Positions 52,099 to 61,593 of a stretch of DNA of 64,000 nucleotides are shown here, piece after piece; position 1 is the stretch's first letter, and each line of letters opens with the position of its first letter. The stretch spans positions 62,001 through 126,000 of the forward strand of contig CAZKRY010000006.1 of NCBI GenBank assembly GCA_964555355.1, written 5' to 3'. The translations under genes were made by a program, and so were the position numbers. Under the pieces are notes generated by a model. It saw only the letters and a list, made by a program, of their open reading frames with translations, was not told the DNA's origin and searched no databases. This stretch comes from CAIKBL01 sp964555355 (lineage in GTDB: Bacteria; Pseudomonadota; Gammaproteobacteria; Ga0077536).

Positions 52099-52113
52099 GT
52101 CAATAATATTGAC
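52099..52113. promoter_or_regulatory. Palindromic operator between aminotransferase and marR genes
   Basis: GTCAATA-A-TATTGAC, a perfect inverted repeat of 7 bases around one central base, in the 64-base divergent region. Size and position suit a MarR dimer site acting on both genes. Confidence 0.7.
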
Positions 52114-52150
52114 CTATGCAACTTAATCGAAGCCGGAGCTAATCGTCAAG

Positions 52151-52585
52151 ATGGTTGACCTGAACGATGAAGCCCGATTGCGTGCGGCAATCGAGCTTTT
52201 CTACTTCGCATACCGGGAGTTTACCGCCGGACCCGACCGCATCCTCGCGCAGCGGGGATTGAGCCGAGTACATCATCGCATCCTGTATTTTGTCGGGCGA
52301 CATCAAGGGGTATCGGTAAAACGTCTCATCGAAATTCTCGCGGTCAGCAAGCAGGCGCTTAACGCGCCCTTACGCCAATTGCTAAGCATGGGATTGGTCG
52401 AAGCCGAGGGCGATCCGGCCGATGCCCGGGTCAAACGCTTGGTGTTATCCGCGCAAGGCGCGCAACTCGAGTCGCGACTAACGGCGACTCAAATGAAGAT
52501 ACTGTCGAGCGCGATGTCGGAGGCTGGCGCCACCGGCGAGCGCGGCTGGTTTGCGGTGATGGAGCGTCTGACTAACCCTACTTAG
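52151..52585 (+). CDS. MarR-family transcriptional regulator
   Basis: A 144-residue winged-helix regulator. GLSRVHHRILYFVGRHQGVS and VKRLIEILAVSKQALNAPLR form the recognition helices, followed by the wing region SMGLVEAEGDPADARVKRLV. It probably represses itself and the divergent aminotransferase gene through the palindrome at 52099. Its stop overlaps the convergent ferredoxin oxidoreductase gene by four bases. Confidence 0.9.
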   Translation: MVDLNDEARLRAAIELFYFAYREFTAGPDRILAQRGLSRVHHRILYFVGRHQGVSVKRLIEILAVSKQALNAPLRQLLSMGLVEAEGDPADARVKRLVLSAQGAQLESRLTATQMKILSSAMSEAGATGERGWFAVMERLTNPT

Positions 52586-53637
52586 CGCAACGACGCGTTG
52601 ATCTTGTCGAGCGTCTTGGCGCCCGGGCAGAGTTCGCGCTCGGTCAATGAATTAAGTGGTACTTCAACCGTATTCAGGTTGTGGTGCAGATCGCTCGCGT
52701 TGCTATCGATATACAGGAGACCTGTGACCACATCGCCGCGTGCCTGATGCTCCTGGATGTAATTCATCGCTGCGATTTTGTTGGTGGGATCGTAATCCAG
52801 TGCCGCTTTGCGCAGGCGGATGACAGAGCCGTCGTGTTGCGTCACGTCGATCGTCGAACCCTCTGCGTAGTCCGCCGTGATTTCGGATTTGCCTTCGATA
52901 AAGTCGAGGAAGTTCACCGCTTCGTTATGGCCGCGCACATAGTCGTAGCTCTTGGTGCTGCCTGCGTGATTATTGAACGCGACACACGGACTGACGACAT
53001 CGATAAACGCCGCGCCGCGATGACCGATAGCGGCTTTGATCAATGGCACGAGCTGGCCCTTGTCGCCAGAGAAGCTGCGGGCGACGAAAGTCGCACCCAT
53101 TAAGAGCGCAAGCGAGACTGTGTCGATTGGGGCATCGGCGTTGGCGACGCCTTTTTTGGACGCCGAGCCTTTGTCGGCCGTCGCCGAGAACTGTCCTTTG
53201 GTCAATCCGTACACGCCGTTGTTCTCAAGCATGTACACCATGTTGACGCCGCGGCGCATCAGGTGCGCAAACTGGCCGAGGCCAATCGAGGCCGAGTCGC
53301 CGTCGCCGGAGACGCCCAGGTAAAGCAGCGTGCGATTGGCGAGATTGGCGCCGGTCAGTACCGATGGCATACGGCCGTGTACGGTGTTGAACCCGTGTGA
53401 ATTACCCAGGAAATAATCCGGGGTCTTTGACGAGCAGCCGATCCCCGAGAGCTTCGCCACGCGATGTGGCTCGATCGCGAGCTCCCAGCAGGCTTGGATA
53501 ATGGCGGCCGAAATCGAATCGTGCCCGCAGCCCGCGCAGAGCGTCGAGATTCTGCCTTCGTAGTCACGGCGGGTGAAGCCAAGCTCATTCGCCGGCAGCG
53601 AAGGATGATGTAGACGAGGTTTTGCGAGATAGGTCAT
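52582..53637 (-). CDS. korB: 2-oxoacid:ferredoxin oxidoreductase beta subunit (KorB type)
   Basis: A 351-residue thiamine-diphosphate subunit. STLCAGCGHDSISAAIIQAC at the start, IGCSSKTPDYF, GDGDSASIGLGQFAHLMRR (TPP/Mg site GDGD) and NMVYMLENNGVYGLTKGQ are typical of the KorB/PorB family. ATG 53637 lies one base after the alpha-subunit stop. With KorA it would interconvert 2-oxoglutarate and succinyl-CoA using ferredoxin; pyruvate or another oxoacid cannot be excluded from sequence. Confidence 0.93.
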   Translation of the reverse strand: MTYLAKPRLHHPSLPANELGFTRRDYEGRISTLCAGCGHDSISAAIIQACWELAIEPHRVAKLSGIGCSSKTPDYFLGNSHGFNTVHGRMPSVLTGANLANRTLLYLGVSGDGDSASIGLGQFAHLMRRGVNMVYMLENNGVYGLTKGQFSATADKGSASKKGVANADAPIDTVSLALLMGATFVARSFSGDKGQLVPLIKAAIGHRGAAFIDVVSPCVAFNNHAGSTKSYDYVRGHNEAVNFLDFIEGKSEITADYAEGSTIDVTQHDGSVIRLRKAALDYDPTNKIAAMNYIQEHQARGDVVTGLLYIDSNASDLHHNLNTVEVPLNSLTERELCPGAKTLDKINASLR

Positions 53638-53638
53638 G

Positions 53639-55480
53639 TCAGGCCACCTTGCCGGTCTTGAGCGTATCCACACGCAGGGCGTGCATTAGTTCGGCGATTG
53701 CATGCGTAATAAACCGTGCCGTGATCGGCGTGCCGTCGTAATGGAGCACCGGTACCAAACGCGCAGGATCGATGCCGAGCTCATTGATAATCATGGTCCG
53801 AAGCTGCCCGTCGCGGTTCTGTTCGACGATGAACACCTCGTCGTGATCGGCGATAAAGTCGGCCACCGAATCCGGAAACGGGAATGCGCGGAGCCGTAGG
53901 GTATCGACGTGCAGACCGCGCGATTCAAGTTCGTGAATGGCTTCAGCCATCGCGGGACTGGTGGAGCCGTAATAAATCACGCCGCAGCGCGCGGCTTTCG
54001 CCGCTTTGCGTACCACGGGCTGTGGGACTAGACGTTTGGCGCTGTCGAATTTCTGCTGCAAGCGCTGCATGTTGTAAACGTAGTCGGGGCCCGTTTCGGA
54101 ATAGGTCGCGCGTGCGTTTTTGGTCGTGCCGCGCGTGAAGTACGCGCCTTTGGTCGCATGTGTGCCGGGATAGGTACGGAACGGGATACCGTCGCCGTCC
54201 ACGTCCAAATAACGCGCGAAATCCTTACCGGCATCGAGCATTTCCGCGGTCATGACCTTACCGCGATCGTATTTGCGATTGTCGTCCCATTGCAGCGGGG
54301 CGGAGAGGCGTTGGTTCATGCCGATGTCGAGATCGGTCATTACGAATACGGGTGTTTGCAGTCGATCAGCCAAATCAAGCGCCGCGGCCGAATGTTCAAA
54401 GCACTCCGTTGGATCTTCGGGAAACAACAGCACGTGTTTGGTATCGCCGTGCGACGCGTACGCGCAGGCGTAGATATCGGCTTGCTGGGTGCGTGTCGGC
54501 ATGCCTGTAGACGGTCCGCCGCGTTGCACGTTGATGATGGTGAGCGGGATCTCGGCGAAGTACGCCAGGCCTAAGAACTCCGTCATCAGTGACACGCCCG
54601 GACCGGATGTTGCGGTAAACGCGCGCGCACCATTCCATCCGGCGCCCGTGATAACGCCCACTGCGGCGATCTCGTCTTCTGCCTGCACAATGGCGAAGCG
54701 ATTTTGTTGAGTCTCGGGATCGACGCGATATTTGGCGCAGTAACGCTGAAACGCTTCGGCAAGCGACGATGACGGCGTAATCGGATACCACGCACAGACC
54801 GTTGCACCACCGTACACGCAGCCCAGTGCCGCCGCGCTATTGCCGTCGATAAAAATTTTGTCGCCCACGCTATTCGCGCGCCGCACGCGTATGCCAAGCG
54901 GATGCGGCAGATGTTCGCGCGCATAGTCGCGGCCGATTTTGAGGGCGTTCAAATTCGGCGCCAGCAGTTTTTCTTTGCCTTTGTATTGCTCGGCGATCAG
55001 CGTCGCGATCGCTTCTTCTTCAATCTCGAGCAAAATCGACAGCGCACCGATGTAAATGATGTTCTTAAAGAGTTGTCGTTGGCGCGGATCGTCGTAAGTT
55101 GCATTACAGAGCGCGGTCAGCGGCATGCCGACAACCGTAATGTCATCACGAAATTTGGCGGCAGGTAGTGGCTTGGTGTTGTCGTAGAACAGGTAGCCGC
55201 CGGGCTCAATTTCTTTTAGGTCGCTGTCCCAGGTCTGGGGATTCATCGCCACCATCAAATCAATCCCGCCGCGCCGTCCAAGCCAGCCGGTCTCATTGAC
55301 GCGTACTTCATACCAGGTCGGTAGACCTTGAATGTTCGACGGAAAGATATTGCGCGGGCTGACCGGTACGCCCATGCGCAGGATTGCTTTTGCGAACAAT
55401 TCATTCGCCGAGGCCGAGCCAGAGCCATTGACGTTGGCAAACTTGATGACGAAATCGTTGACGGCGCTGATTGCTTTCAC
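53639..55480 (-). CDS. korA: 2-oxoacid:ferredoxin oxidoreductase alpha/gamma fusion subunit (KorA type)
   Basis: A 613-residue subunit made of a gamma domain (residues ~5-190, NVNGSGSASANELFAKAILR) fused to an alpha domain (~200-600, GNSAAALGCVYGGATVCAWY, ITPSSSLAEAF, AFTATSGPGVSLMTEF). The GTG start at 55480 forms a GTGA overlap with the upstream stop and has AGGA before it; a longer open frame lies inside the neighbour. Fused gamma-alpha with separate beta is the usual aerobic-bacterial KorAB layout. Confidence 0.92.
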   Translation of the reverse strand: MKAISAVNDFVIKFANVNGSGSASANELFAKAILRMGVPVSPRNIFPSNIQGLPTWYEVRVNETGWLGRRGGIDLMVAMNPQTWDSDLKEIEPGGYLFYDNTKPLPAAKFRDDITVVGMPLTALCNATYDDPRQRQLFKNIIYIGALSILLEIEEEAIATLIAEQYKGKEKLLAPNLNALKIGRDYAREHLPHPLGIRVRRANSVGDKIFIDGNSAAALGCVYGGATVCAWYPITPSSSLAEAFQRYCAKYRVDPETQQNRFAIVQAEDEIAAVGVITGAGWNGARAFTATSGPGVSLMTEFLGLAYFAEIPLTIINVQRGGPSTGMPTRTQQADIYACAYASHGDTKHVLLFPEDPTECFEHSAAALDLADRLQTPVFVMTDLDIGMNQRLSAPLQWDDNRKYDRGKVMTAEMLDAGKDFARYLDVDGDGIPFRTYPGTHATKGAYFTRGTTKNARATYSETGPDYVYNMQRLQQKFDSAKRLVPQPVVRKAAKAARCGVIYYGSTSPAMAEAIHELESRGLHVDTLRLRAFPFPDSVADFIADHDEVFIVEQNRDGQLRTMIINELGIDPARLVPVLHYDGTPITARFITHAIAELMHALRVDTLKTGKVA

Positions 55481-57318
55481 GCGGCGTTCCTTTGTGGAGT
55501 CGGAGTACGGCAGGCTGGGCCTGCGTGGGTCATTTCGAGCAGGAATTTCTGCATGTCCCAGGCGCCGGTTGGGCAGCGCTCCGCGCAAAGACCGCAGTGC
55601 AGACACACGTCTTCATCCTTAACCATCACCCGTCCAGTTTTTAGACCATCCGCGACATACAAATCCTGCGAGATATTCAACGCCGGCGCGGTCAAGTGCT
55701 TACGGAGCGCGTCCTCTTCACCGTTAGGCGTGAATGAAATGCAATCCATTGGACAGATATCGACACAACCGTCGCACTCGATGCACAACGGCGCTTTGAA
55801 GACCGTCTGCACGTCGCAATTCAAGCAGCGTTGCGTTTCTTCAAACGCGGTTTTTTGATCGAATCCAAGTTCGACTTCGATCTTGATACTCTTCAGCGTT
55901 TTTTCGGCCGACGCCCACGGTACTTTGTTGCGCGCGTCGTTCGAGATGTCGTTGTCGTAGCTCCATTCATGGATGCCCATCTTCTGCGATACCAGATTGA
56001 CCATCGGTGGCGGCCGATCGTTTAGGCTCTCCCCGTTGAGGAGCTTGTCGATCGAGACCGCCGCTTCGTGACCATGGGCCACCGCCCAAATGATGTTCTT
56101 CGGGCCGAACGCAGCATCACCACCGAAAAATACATTCGGCAACGACGATTGAAAGGTTTTTTCGTCTAAAACCGGTAATCCCCATTTATCGAACTCGATA
56201 CCGGCGTCGCGCTCAATCCACGGGAAGGCATTTTCTTGTCCAACCGCGACCAGTACTTCGTCGCAGGGAAAGAATTGATCAGGTTCGCCCGTCGGGACCA
56301 AATTGCGGCGGCCTTTCGCGTCATACTCCGCGCGCACCTTTTCAAACATCATGCCGGTCAATTTGCCGTTCTCGTGCTCGAAACTTTTGGGCACCAGGAA
56401 GTTGAGGATCGGAATGCCCTCGTGCATGGCATCTTCTTTTTCCCACGGCGAGGCTTTCATTTCCTCGAAGCCGGAACGCACGATGACTTTGACATCTTCA
56501 CCGCCGAGGCGTCGGGCGGACCGACAGCAATCCATCGCGGTGTTACCGCCACCGAGCACGATGACGCGCTTGCCGACTTTTTCCACGTGTCCAAAATAGA
56601 CGGACGCCAACCAATCGATACCAAGGTGAATATTGGCGGCGGCTTCTTGTCGGCCAGGGACCTCGAGGTCCCGCCCGCGTGGCGCGCCGCAGCCAACAAA
56701 GACGGCGTCATAGCCTTGGTGCAAAATTTCTTTCAGCGAGTCGATGCGTTTGCCGCCGACGAATTCAACGTCGAGGCCAAGGATATAACCGACTTCTTCG
56801 TCGATGACTTCTTCCGGCAGCCGAAAACGCGGTACTTGAGTGCGCATGAAGCCACCGGCTTTCGGGTCTTGGTCGAAGACCGTGACCTGGTAGCCCAGTG
56901 GGGCAAGATCGCGCGCGACGGTGAGCGACGCCGGGCCGGCGCCGATACAAGCTACCCGTTTGCCGTTTTTCGCGCGTACCGGCGCTGGTAGGCGAGCCGA
57001 GATATCGCCTTTATTATCGGCGGCGACGCGCTTCAAGCGGCAGATCGCAACCGGCTCGGGCTTCTCGAGATTATGTTCCTCGACTCTCCCGCGGCGGCAC
57101 GCCGGCTCGCAGGGTCGGTCGCACGTGCGCCCGAGAATTCCCGGAAACACATTCGAATACCAATTCACCATGTAGGCGTCCGCATAGCGCCCTGAGGCGA
57201 TGAGGCGAATGTATTCGGGGACGGGGGTATGGGCCGGACACGCCCATTGGCAATCGACCACTTTATGGAAGTAGTCAGGATTTCGGATGTCGGTGGTGCG
57301 CAAAGCCTCTTTCCTCAA
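55477..57318 (-). CDS. NAD(P)H-linked iron-sulfur flavoprotein, glutamate synthase small-subunit-like (KorC type)
   Basis: A 613-residue electron-transfer protein: N-terminal Fe-S domain (CQWACPAHTPVPEYI and GRTCDRPCEPACRRG), FAD motif ACIGAGPASLTVARDLAPLG near residue 123, NAD(P) motif VIVLGGGNTAMDCCRSARRLG near 258, then two C-terminal [4Fe-4S] sets, CIECDGCVDICPMDC and CLHCGLCAERCPTGA. It would pass electrons between KorAB and NAD(P) or ferredoxin. In Thauera a similar KorC accompanies KorAB. TTG 57318 or TTG 57303 could be the start. First gene of the three-gene operon. Confidence 0.88.
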   Translation of the reverse strand: MRKEALRTTDIRNPDYFHKVVDCQWACPAHTPVPEYIRLIASGRYADAYMVNWYSNVFPGILGRTCDRPCEPACRRGRVEEHNLEKPEPVAICRLKRVAADNKGDISARLPAPVRAKNGKRVACIGAGPASLTVARDLAPLGYQVTVFDQDPKAGGFMRTQVPRFRLPEEVIDEEVGYILGLDVEFVGGKRIDSLKEILHQGYDAVFVGCGAPRGRDLEVPGRQEAAANIHLGIDWLASVYFGHVEKVGKRVIVLGGGNTAMDCCRSARRLGGEDVKVIVRSGFEEMKASPWEKEDAMHEGIPILNFLVPKSFEHENGKLTGMMFEKVRAEYDAKGRRNLVPTGEPDQFFPCDEVLVAVGQENAFPWIERDAGIEFDKWGLPVLDEKTFQSSLPNVFFGGDAAFGPKNIIWAVAHGHEAAVSIDKLLNGESLNDRPPPMVNLVSQKMGIHEWSYDNDISNDARNKVPWASAEKTLKSIKIEVELGFDQKTAFEETQRCLNCDVQTVFKAPLCIECDGCVDICPMDCISFTPNGEEDALRKHLTAPALNISQDLYVADGLKTGRVMVKDEDVCLHCGLCAERCPTGAWDMQKFLLEMTHAGPACRTPTPQRNAA

Positions 57319-57502
57319 CAGGCTTAAAAAAATCTCCCATACGGGAGCGTATCGCAGTGTACTTCGCGTGGCGTAACGAGAAAAGGCCTCACTTCACAAG
57401 AATCCTCAATTCACAAGTTTCCTGTCGGACAATTAGAGTCCATGGCGCGCGGAAGCGGAAATACCCTATTGTTAACTTCCCGAACACGGACGAGGAACGA
57501 CG

Positions 57503-58483
57503 ATGGCCACTAACAAAGTTCAAACCACTACCGGCACGGCGGACCCAACGCAACTCGGCCGCACGTTGATTCATGAACACATCATGGTTGGCTATCCCGG
57601 TTGGGAGCTCGACGCCAAGGCGCCAAAATTCAAACGCGCCGAAGGACTGGTCCGTGCGGTCGATCAAATGCACGAGTTGCAAAGCTTTGGGGTGCGCACC
57701 TTCGTTGATCCCTGCCCGATGGACATGGGACGCGACGTCGAGTTCCTGGCCGAAGTTTCTCAGCGTTCAGGCATGAATATCGTATGCACCACCGGCGCCT
57801 ACTTTGAAGCGGAAGGCAATACCTACACCTTCCGACACCTATCGGTGGAACAGATCACGGAAATTTATGTATCGGAAATCGAAGAGGGCATTCGCGAAAC
57901 GGGTATCAAGGCGGGTGCGATCAAAATCGCGACTGGCGCGCCTACGGTTTCGCCGTACGAACGCAAGCTCGTCACCGCCGGTGCCCGTGCGGCGAAGATT
58001 ACCGGCGTGCCGATCATCTCCCACACACAAAACGGGTGCTGCGGGCACGATCAAATCGATATAGTTACCGGAGAAGGCGTCGCGCCCGAGCGGTTGGTAG
58101 TTGGACATTCGGACGGTAATCCAGAGCACCCGTACCACAAGAGCTTGGCAGAACGTGGCGCCTTCGTCGGCTTCGACCGCTTTGGCATATCGCTCTTTCA
58201 GCCGGACGAAGTGCGGATCGATAACATCATGAAACTGGTGGCCGCGGGGCATTTGGAGCGCATCTTGGTGTCACACGATTCGATTGTCTGTTGGCTAGGC
58301 CGTCCGGTGCCGTACGCACAAAGCTTCGAAGAAATGCTGCAGATGCTGCCGAATTGGCGCTCGACCCACATTTTCAAAGAGATCGTGCCGCAGTTGCGCG
58401 AACGGGGTTTAAGCGACGCGCAGATTGACACGATCCTCATCGGCAATCCGCGCCGGCTGTTTGCACCTGGACTTGCGCATTGA
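57503..58483 (+). CDS. Phosphotriesterase-family metallohydrolase
   Basis: A 326-residue TIM-barrel amidohydrolase. LGRTLIHEHIMVG gives the first metal HxH pair; AGAIKIATG supplies the bridging Lys; ISHTQNGC and VVGHSDGNP give two His ligands; VSHDSIVCW gives the Asp. All metal ligands of the family are therefore present. Natural substrates in this family are mostly lactones or unknown. AGGAACG precedes the ATG. It is coupled to the next gene by a TTGA overlap. Confidence 0.9.
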   Translation: MATNKVQTTTGTADPTQLGRTLIHEHIMVGYPGWELDAKAPKFKRAEGLVRAVDQMHELQSFGVRTFVDPCPMDMGRDVEFLAEVSQRSGMNIVCTTGAYFEAEGNTYTFRHLSVEQITEIYVSEIEEGIRETGIKAGAIKIATGAPTVSPYERKLVTAGARAAKITGVPIISHTQNGCCGHDQIDIVTGEGVAPERLVVGHSDGNPEHPYHKSLAERGAFVGFDRFGISLFQPDEVRIDNIMKLVAAGHLERILVSHDSIVCWLGRPVPYAQSFEEMLQMLPNWRSTHIFKEIVPQLRERGLSDAQIDTILIGNPRRLFAPGLAH

Positions 58484-59400
58484 TCGCGTCCGCCGATCCG
58501 TTAGTCGAGTTGCTCGCACTGGCCGAGGGAGCGGTTAGCATGCTCGGCGCACGGCGCATTGCGCGCGCCTACATTCCGGAGCCGCATCCGGATCCGGCAA
58601 AAGATGCCGAATTCGGACTTCTAGCCTTGGACGACGGAAGTGCTGGGCTGTACTACGCCTGGCTCGGAGCTAGTCAGGTCGGTATGCGAGATCGCTTTCC
58701 GCTCGGGTCATTACTTGGGCAGGACGCATTATCCATGGCGCAGCGCTTCTCGACGAACGAACCGGCCGAACGTTCGTTGGCGTTGGCGATCATCAACGCG
58801 CTGACGGCAAGTGTTTGGCACGCGTGTCATTATTCGCCGCCGGCAACTAACAACTCTTTCGGGTTCACGCTGGCCCCGGGCTCACGCTTGGGCATGGTGG
58901 GTTTTTTCCCTTCTCTCGTTCGCCAAGCCATTGCCCAAGGCGCGACGGTGACCGTCGTCGAACGGAAACCACATCTCGTGCGGCGCGAGCCTTCGCTGGA
59001 AGTCACGCTAGACCACCGGGCTCTCAAGGGCTGCGACAAAGTCGTGGCAACTGCGGCCATGCTCATCAATAACAGCCTCGATAGTACGCTTGCGCATTGC
59101 GCCGAGGATGCGGAACTCGCGCTGGTGGGGCCGACCGCAGGGTGTTTCCCGGAGCCACTATTCGTGCGCGGCATTGACGCCATGGGCGGCACGCTGATCA
59201 CCGATGCCCGGCTCGCCGAAGCGCGGCTCGCGGCGGGGAAAAAGATTGGGGACTCCGGATATCGATTTTTGCTAACGCGAGAGTCCTATGGTGGAACTGC
59301 GTCGATACTGAACGAGTTTGAGCTCAACTTGAGCAATGACCTGCGTGCGCGATCCAACCTTGCAACGCGCTCACCCTCTCCCGCTGGCGGGAGAGGGTAG
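58480..59400 (+). CDS. DUF364/DUF4213-like protein (putative heavy-metal chelation domain)
   Basis: A 306-residue protein with ATNNSFGFTLAPGSRLGMVG and ATAAMLINNSLDSTLAHC, which resemble the DUF4213/DUF364 pair linked with metal chelation or enolase-like Rossmann folds. The TTG start overlaps the previous stop. The last nine codons, encoding SPSPAGGRG, and the stop are supplied by a REP-like palindrome, so the natural C-terminus was probably changed when the repeat arrived. Function unknown. Confidence 0.7.
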   Translation: MIASADPLVELLALAEGAVSMLGARRIARAYIPEPHPDPAKDAEFGLLALDDGSAGLYYAWLGASQVGMRDRFPLGSLLGQDALSMAQRFSTNEPAERSLALAIINALTASVWHACHYSPPATNNSFGFTLAPGSRLGMVGFFPSLVRQAIAQGATVTVVERKPHLVRREPSLEVTLDHRALKGCDKVVATAAMLINNSLDSTLAHCAEDAELALVGPTAGCFPEPLFVRGIDAMGGTLITDARLAEARLAAGKKIGDSGYRFLLTRESYGGTASILNEFELNLSNDLRARSNLATRSPSPAGGRG

Positions 59401-59411
59401 GGTGAGGGTGG
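59374..59411. repeat. REP-like palindromic repeat overlapping a gene end
   Basis: CCCTCTCCCGC-TG-GCGGGAGAGGG (59374-59397) followed by TAGGGTGAGGGTGG; the same arms and tail as the copy at 23911. The TAG in it is the stop codon of the DUF364-like gene. Confidence 0.85.
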
Positions 59412-59414
59412 GGA

Positions 59415-60209
59415 TCACGCCACCGCCGCCACTCGTCGCTCCAGCAAAAACGTCGTGACCGCGTTAGCGAACGCCTGCGGCTGTTCGATTTCCGGAAGAT
59501 GCGCGGCGCCGCTCAAGTTGATTAACTCAGAATTCGAAATCGCACGCTGCCACGCCGGGCCATAGGCAGCGGGGACAATCCGATCGAATTCCGACGTTGC
59601 AACCAGGGTTGGCGCTTTGATGCGTCGGAGGCGCTTCTTAACACCCGTGTCCGGGATCGGCCATAAAAACTTGGCGCTGGCGCGCAGGTTCAGGAGCTCC
59701 TCGACGTGCGCATCGACTTTGTCACGGCCGTCGAAAAGATACTGCCGGCGCGCGCCGGGTTCGGCAAATTGGATCTCGGAGGGCATCCCGGGATGCACCG
59801 CGAACGGATCTTCGCCGCCCACCTCGTCAAGCCATAAGCCCAGCGGATTGATGAGCGCGAGTCGCATGATTCGCACGGGCACGATCGCGGCAAGCTCGGC
59901 CGCCATCCATGCGCCGATACTGACTCCGGCGACATGCGCGCGTTCGATGCCAAACGCATCGAGCAGATCACAGTGGTGCAACGTGAGATCGAGCGGGCCT
60001 TCGTCGATCAGCACGAGATCGTCCTTCGCGGGGCCCCATCCCGGCGCGTAGGGCGCGATGACTTCGAAATGCTCGGCAAGGTGCTGCAACGCGCGTTCGC
60101 AGGCCGTAAGACCAAGCATGCCATGAAGATAAAGAAGCGGTGCGCCCCGCCCAAGTCGGACGTAGTGGACGGTAAGATCGCCGGCGGTTTTAAGTTGCTT
60201 AAGCTCCAT
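59415..60209 (-). CDS. Alpha/beta hydrolase
   Basis: A 264-residue hydrolase: LLYLHGMLGLTACERALQ (oxyanion region), nucleophile in VAGVSIGAWMAAELAA (GxSxG), acid in VATSEFDRIVP and His in LSGAAHLPEIEQP. The family includes ring-cleavage product hydrolases and esterases. The start overlaps the LLM monooxygenase stop by TAATG, so both are translated together. Confidence 0.9.
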   Translation of the reverse strand: MELKQLKTAGDLTVHYVRLGRGAPLLYLHGMLGLTACERALQHLAEHFEVIAPYAPGWGPAKDDLVLIDEGPLDLTLHHCDLLDAFGIERAHVAGVSIGAWMAAELAAIVPVRIMRLALINPLGLWLDEVGGEDPFAVHPGMPSEIQFAEPGARRQYLFDGRDKVDAHVEELLNLRASAKFLWPIPDTGVKKRLRRIKAPTLVATSEFDRIVPAAYGPAWQRAISNSELINLSGAAHLPEIEQPQAFANAVTTFLLERRVAAVA

Positions 60210-61495
60210 TAGCGGCCTCCTTGCACGGCACGCGAGGCATTGATGATTTCAGCCGGCGCACCGCGACTCACGGCGCGCGGTTGGGCACGATCTTCGCGCG
60301 GCATCGGACGCGGCGACCAACGATCTTCGTAGTCCTGCCAAAGCGGTCTAACTTGCGGGATGACTTTACGCGCGAAGAGTTCGGTCGAAGCGCGGCATAG
60401 CTCGTTGGGCATATCGCCGAAATGCAGCAAGCACACTAGATGGCCGCATTTCAGACTCTTGCCCACTTTTTCCATTTGCTCGCACACACTGTCCGGGCTA
60501 CCGGCCACGATGTAGCCTCGTTCGATCATCTCGCCCCAGCTTAAAGACGCCGCCTGATTGAGTGCCGAAGACTGCCCGGCCATTTGGGTGGTTAAACCAG
60601 CGCGTATCGTCGCTTCGGTGCGGTAGCCCGGCGCATCGGCAAAACCAGGGAAAACGTGTAAGCACTTAGAGAAGAAGTAACGCGCGTGTTTTTCATACAG
60701 CCGCTGCGCTTCGGCATCTGTTTCGGCGACGCAGATCTGCTGCGCGAACGCGGCTTGATAGGGATTAAAGTCTTTGCCGAGTTCCTCCATCCGCCGCCAG
60801 AAGCCTTCCATGAGTTGCGCGCCGCGCACATAACCCTGGAACGATAAATAGCTGTAGTTGTAATCATGCTCGGCGCAAAAATCCCAGGTCTCGATCGAAC
60901 CGCCCCCGGGTATCCAGATCGGCGGTGGCGTTTGAATTGGGCGTGGCCACAGATTTACATAACGCAGTTTGTAGTGTTTGCCGTTCCACGCGAAAAGGTC
61001 AGGGTCGCGCCAGGCGCGTCGGACCAAATCATGCGCTTCGTGATACTTTTCGCGCAGCGTCGCCGGATTGACGCCGCAAGCATAGTTATCGTCCATCGAA
61101 CTGCCGACCGGGAAACCGGCGATGAGTCGGCCACCCGAAATGCAATCGATCATCGCCATTTCTTCGGCGACGCGGGTCGGTGGGTCGTACAACGCAAGCG
61201 ATTGGCCGAGGAGCAGGATCGAAGCATCGCGCGTGCGTCGCGCAAGTGTTGCCGCCATCAGTTGTGGCGACGGCATCAGTCCATATGCGTTTTGGTGATG
61301 TTCATTGATGCCGAGTCCGTCGAACCCGACTTCTTCGGCAAATTCAAGTAGGTCCAAATAATCGTTGTAGACGCGATTTGCTCTACGAGCATCGAATAAC
61401 CGCGAATCGACATCCACCCAGACACTACGGTTCGTACTCGTAAAGTCATCGGGCAAATACGGCCAGGGCATTAAGTTGAACCAGTGAAATTTCAT
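60209..61495 (-). CDS. LLM-class flavin-dependent monooxygenase (luciferase-like)
   Basis: A 428-residue enzyme of the bacterial-luciferase fold. EEVGFDGLGINEHHQNAYGL, ARRTRDASILLLGQSLALYD, VAEEMAMIDCISGGRLIAGF and GSIETWDFCAEHDYNY fit the family. It would use reduced FMN from a partner reductase, absent here. GAAGGAG precedes the ATG. Members oxidise alkanes, sulfonates, terpenes and other small molecules; substrate here is unknown. Confidence 0.92.
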   Translation of the reverse strand: MKFHWFNLMPWPYLPDDFTSTNRSVWVDVDSRLFDARRANRVYNDYLDLLEFAEEVGFDGLGINEHHQNAYGLMPSPQLMAATLARRTRDASILLLGQSLALYDPPTRVAEEMAMIDCISGGRLIAGFPVGSSMDDNYACGVNPATLREKYHEAHDLVRRAWRDPDLFAWNGKHYKLRYVNLWPRPIQTPPPIWIPGGGSIETWDFCAEHDYNYSYLSFQGYVRGAQLMEGFWRRMEELGKDFNPYQAAFAQQICVAETDAEAQRLYEKHARYFFSKCLHVFPGFADAPGYRTEATIRAGLTTQMAGQSSALNQAASLSWGEMIERGYIVAGSPDSVCEQMEKVGKSLKCGHLVCLLHFGDMPNELCRASTELFARKVIPQVRPLWQDYEDRWSPRPMPREDRAQPRAVSRGAPAEIINASRAVQGGR

Positions 61496-61593
61496 CGAAG
61501 CTCCTTCAAGGGCGCAAGTTGCTAAAGCATGAGTAGCACGGCATTGCCGAACCGAAACTGACCAACGTCAACTGATCAAGCCGCCTTGGACTG

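Noticed and set aside
56236..56991. 251-residue open frame on the plus strand
   Set aside because: Antisense shadow of the KorC-like gene.
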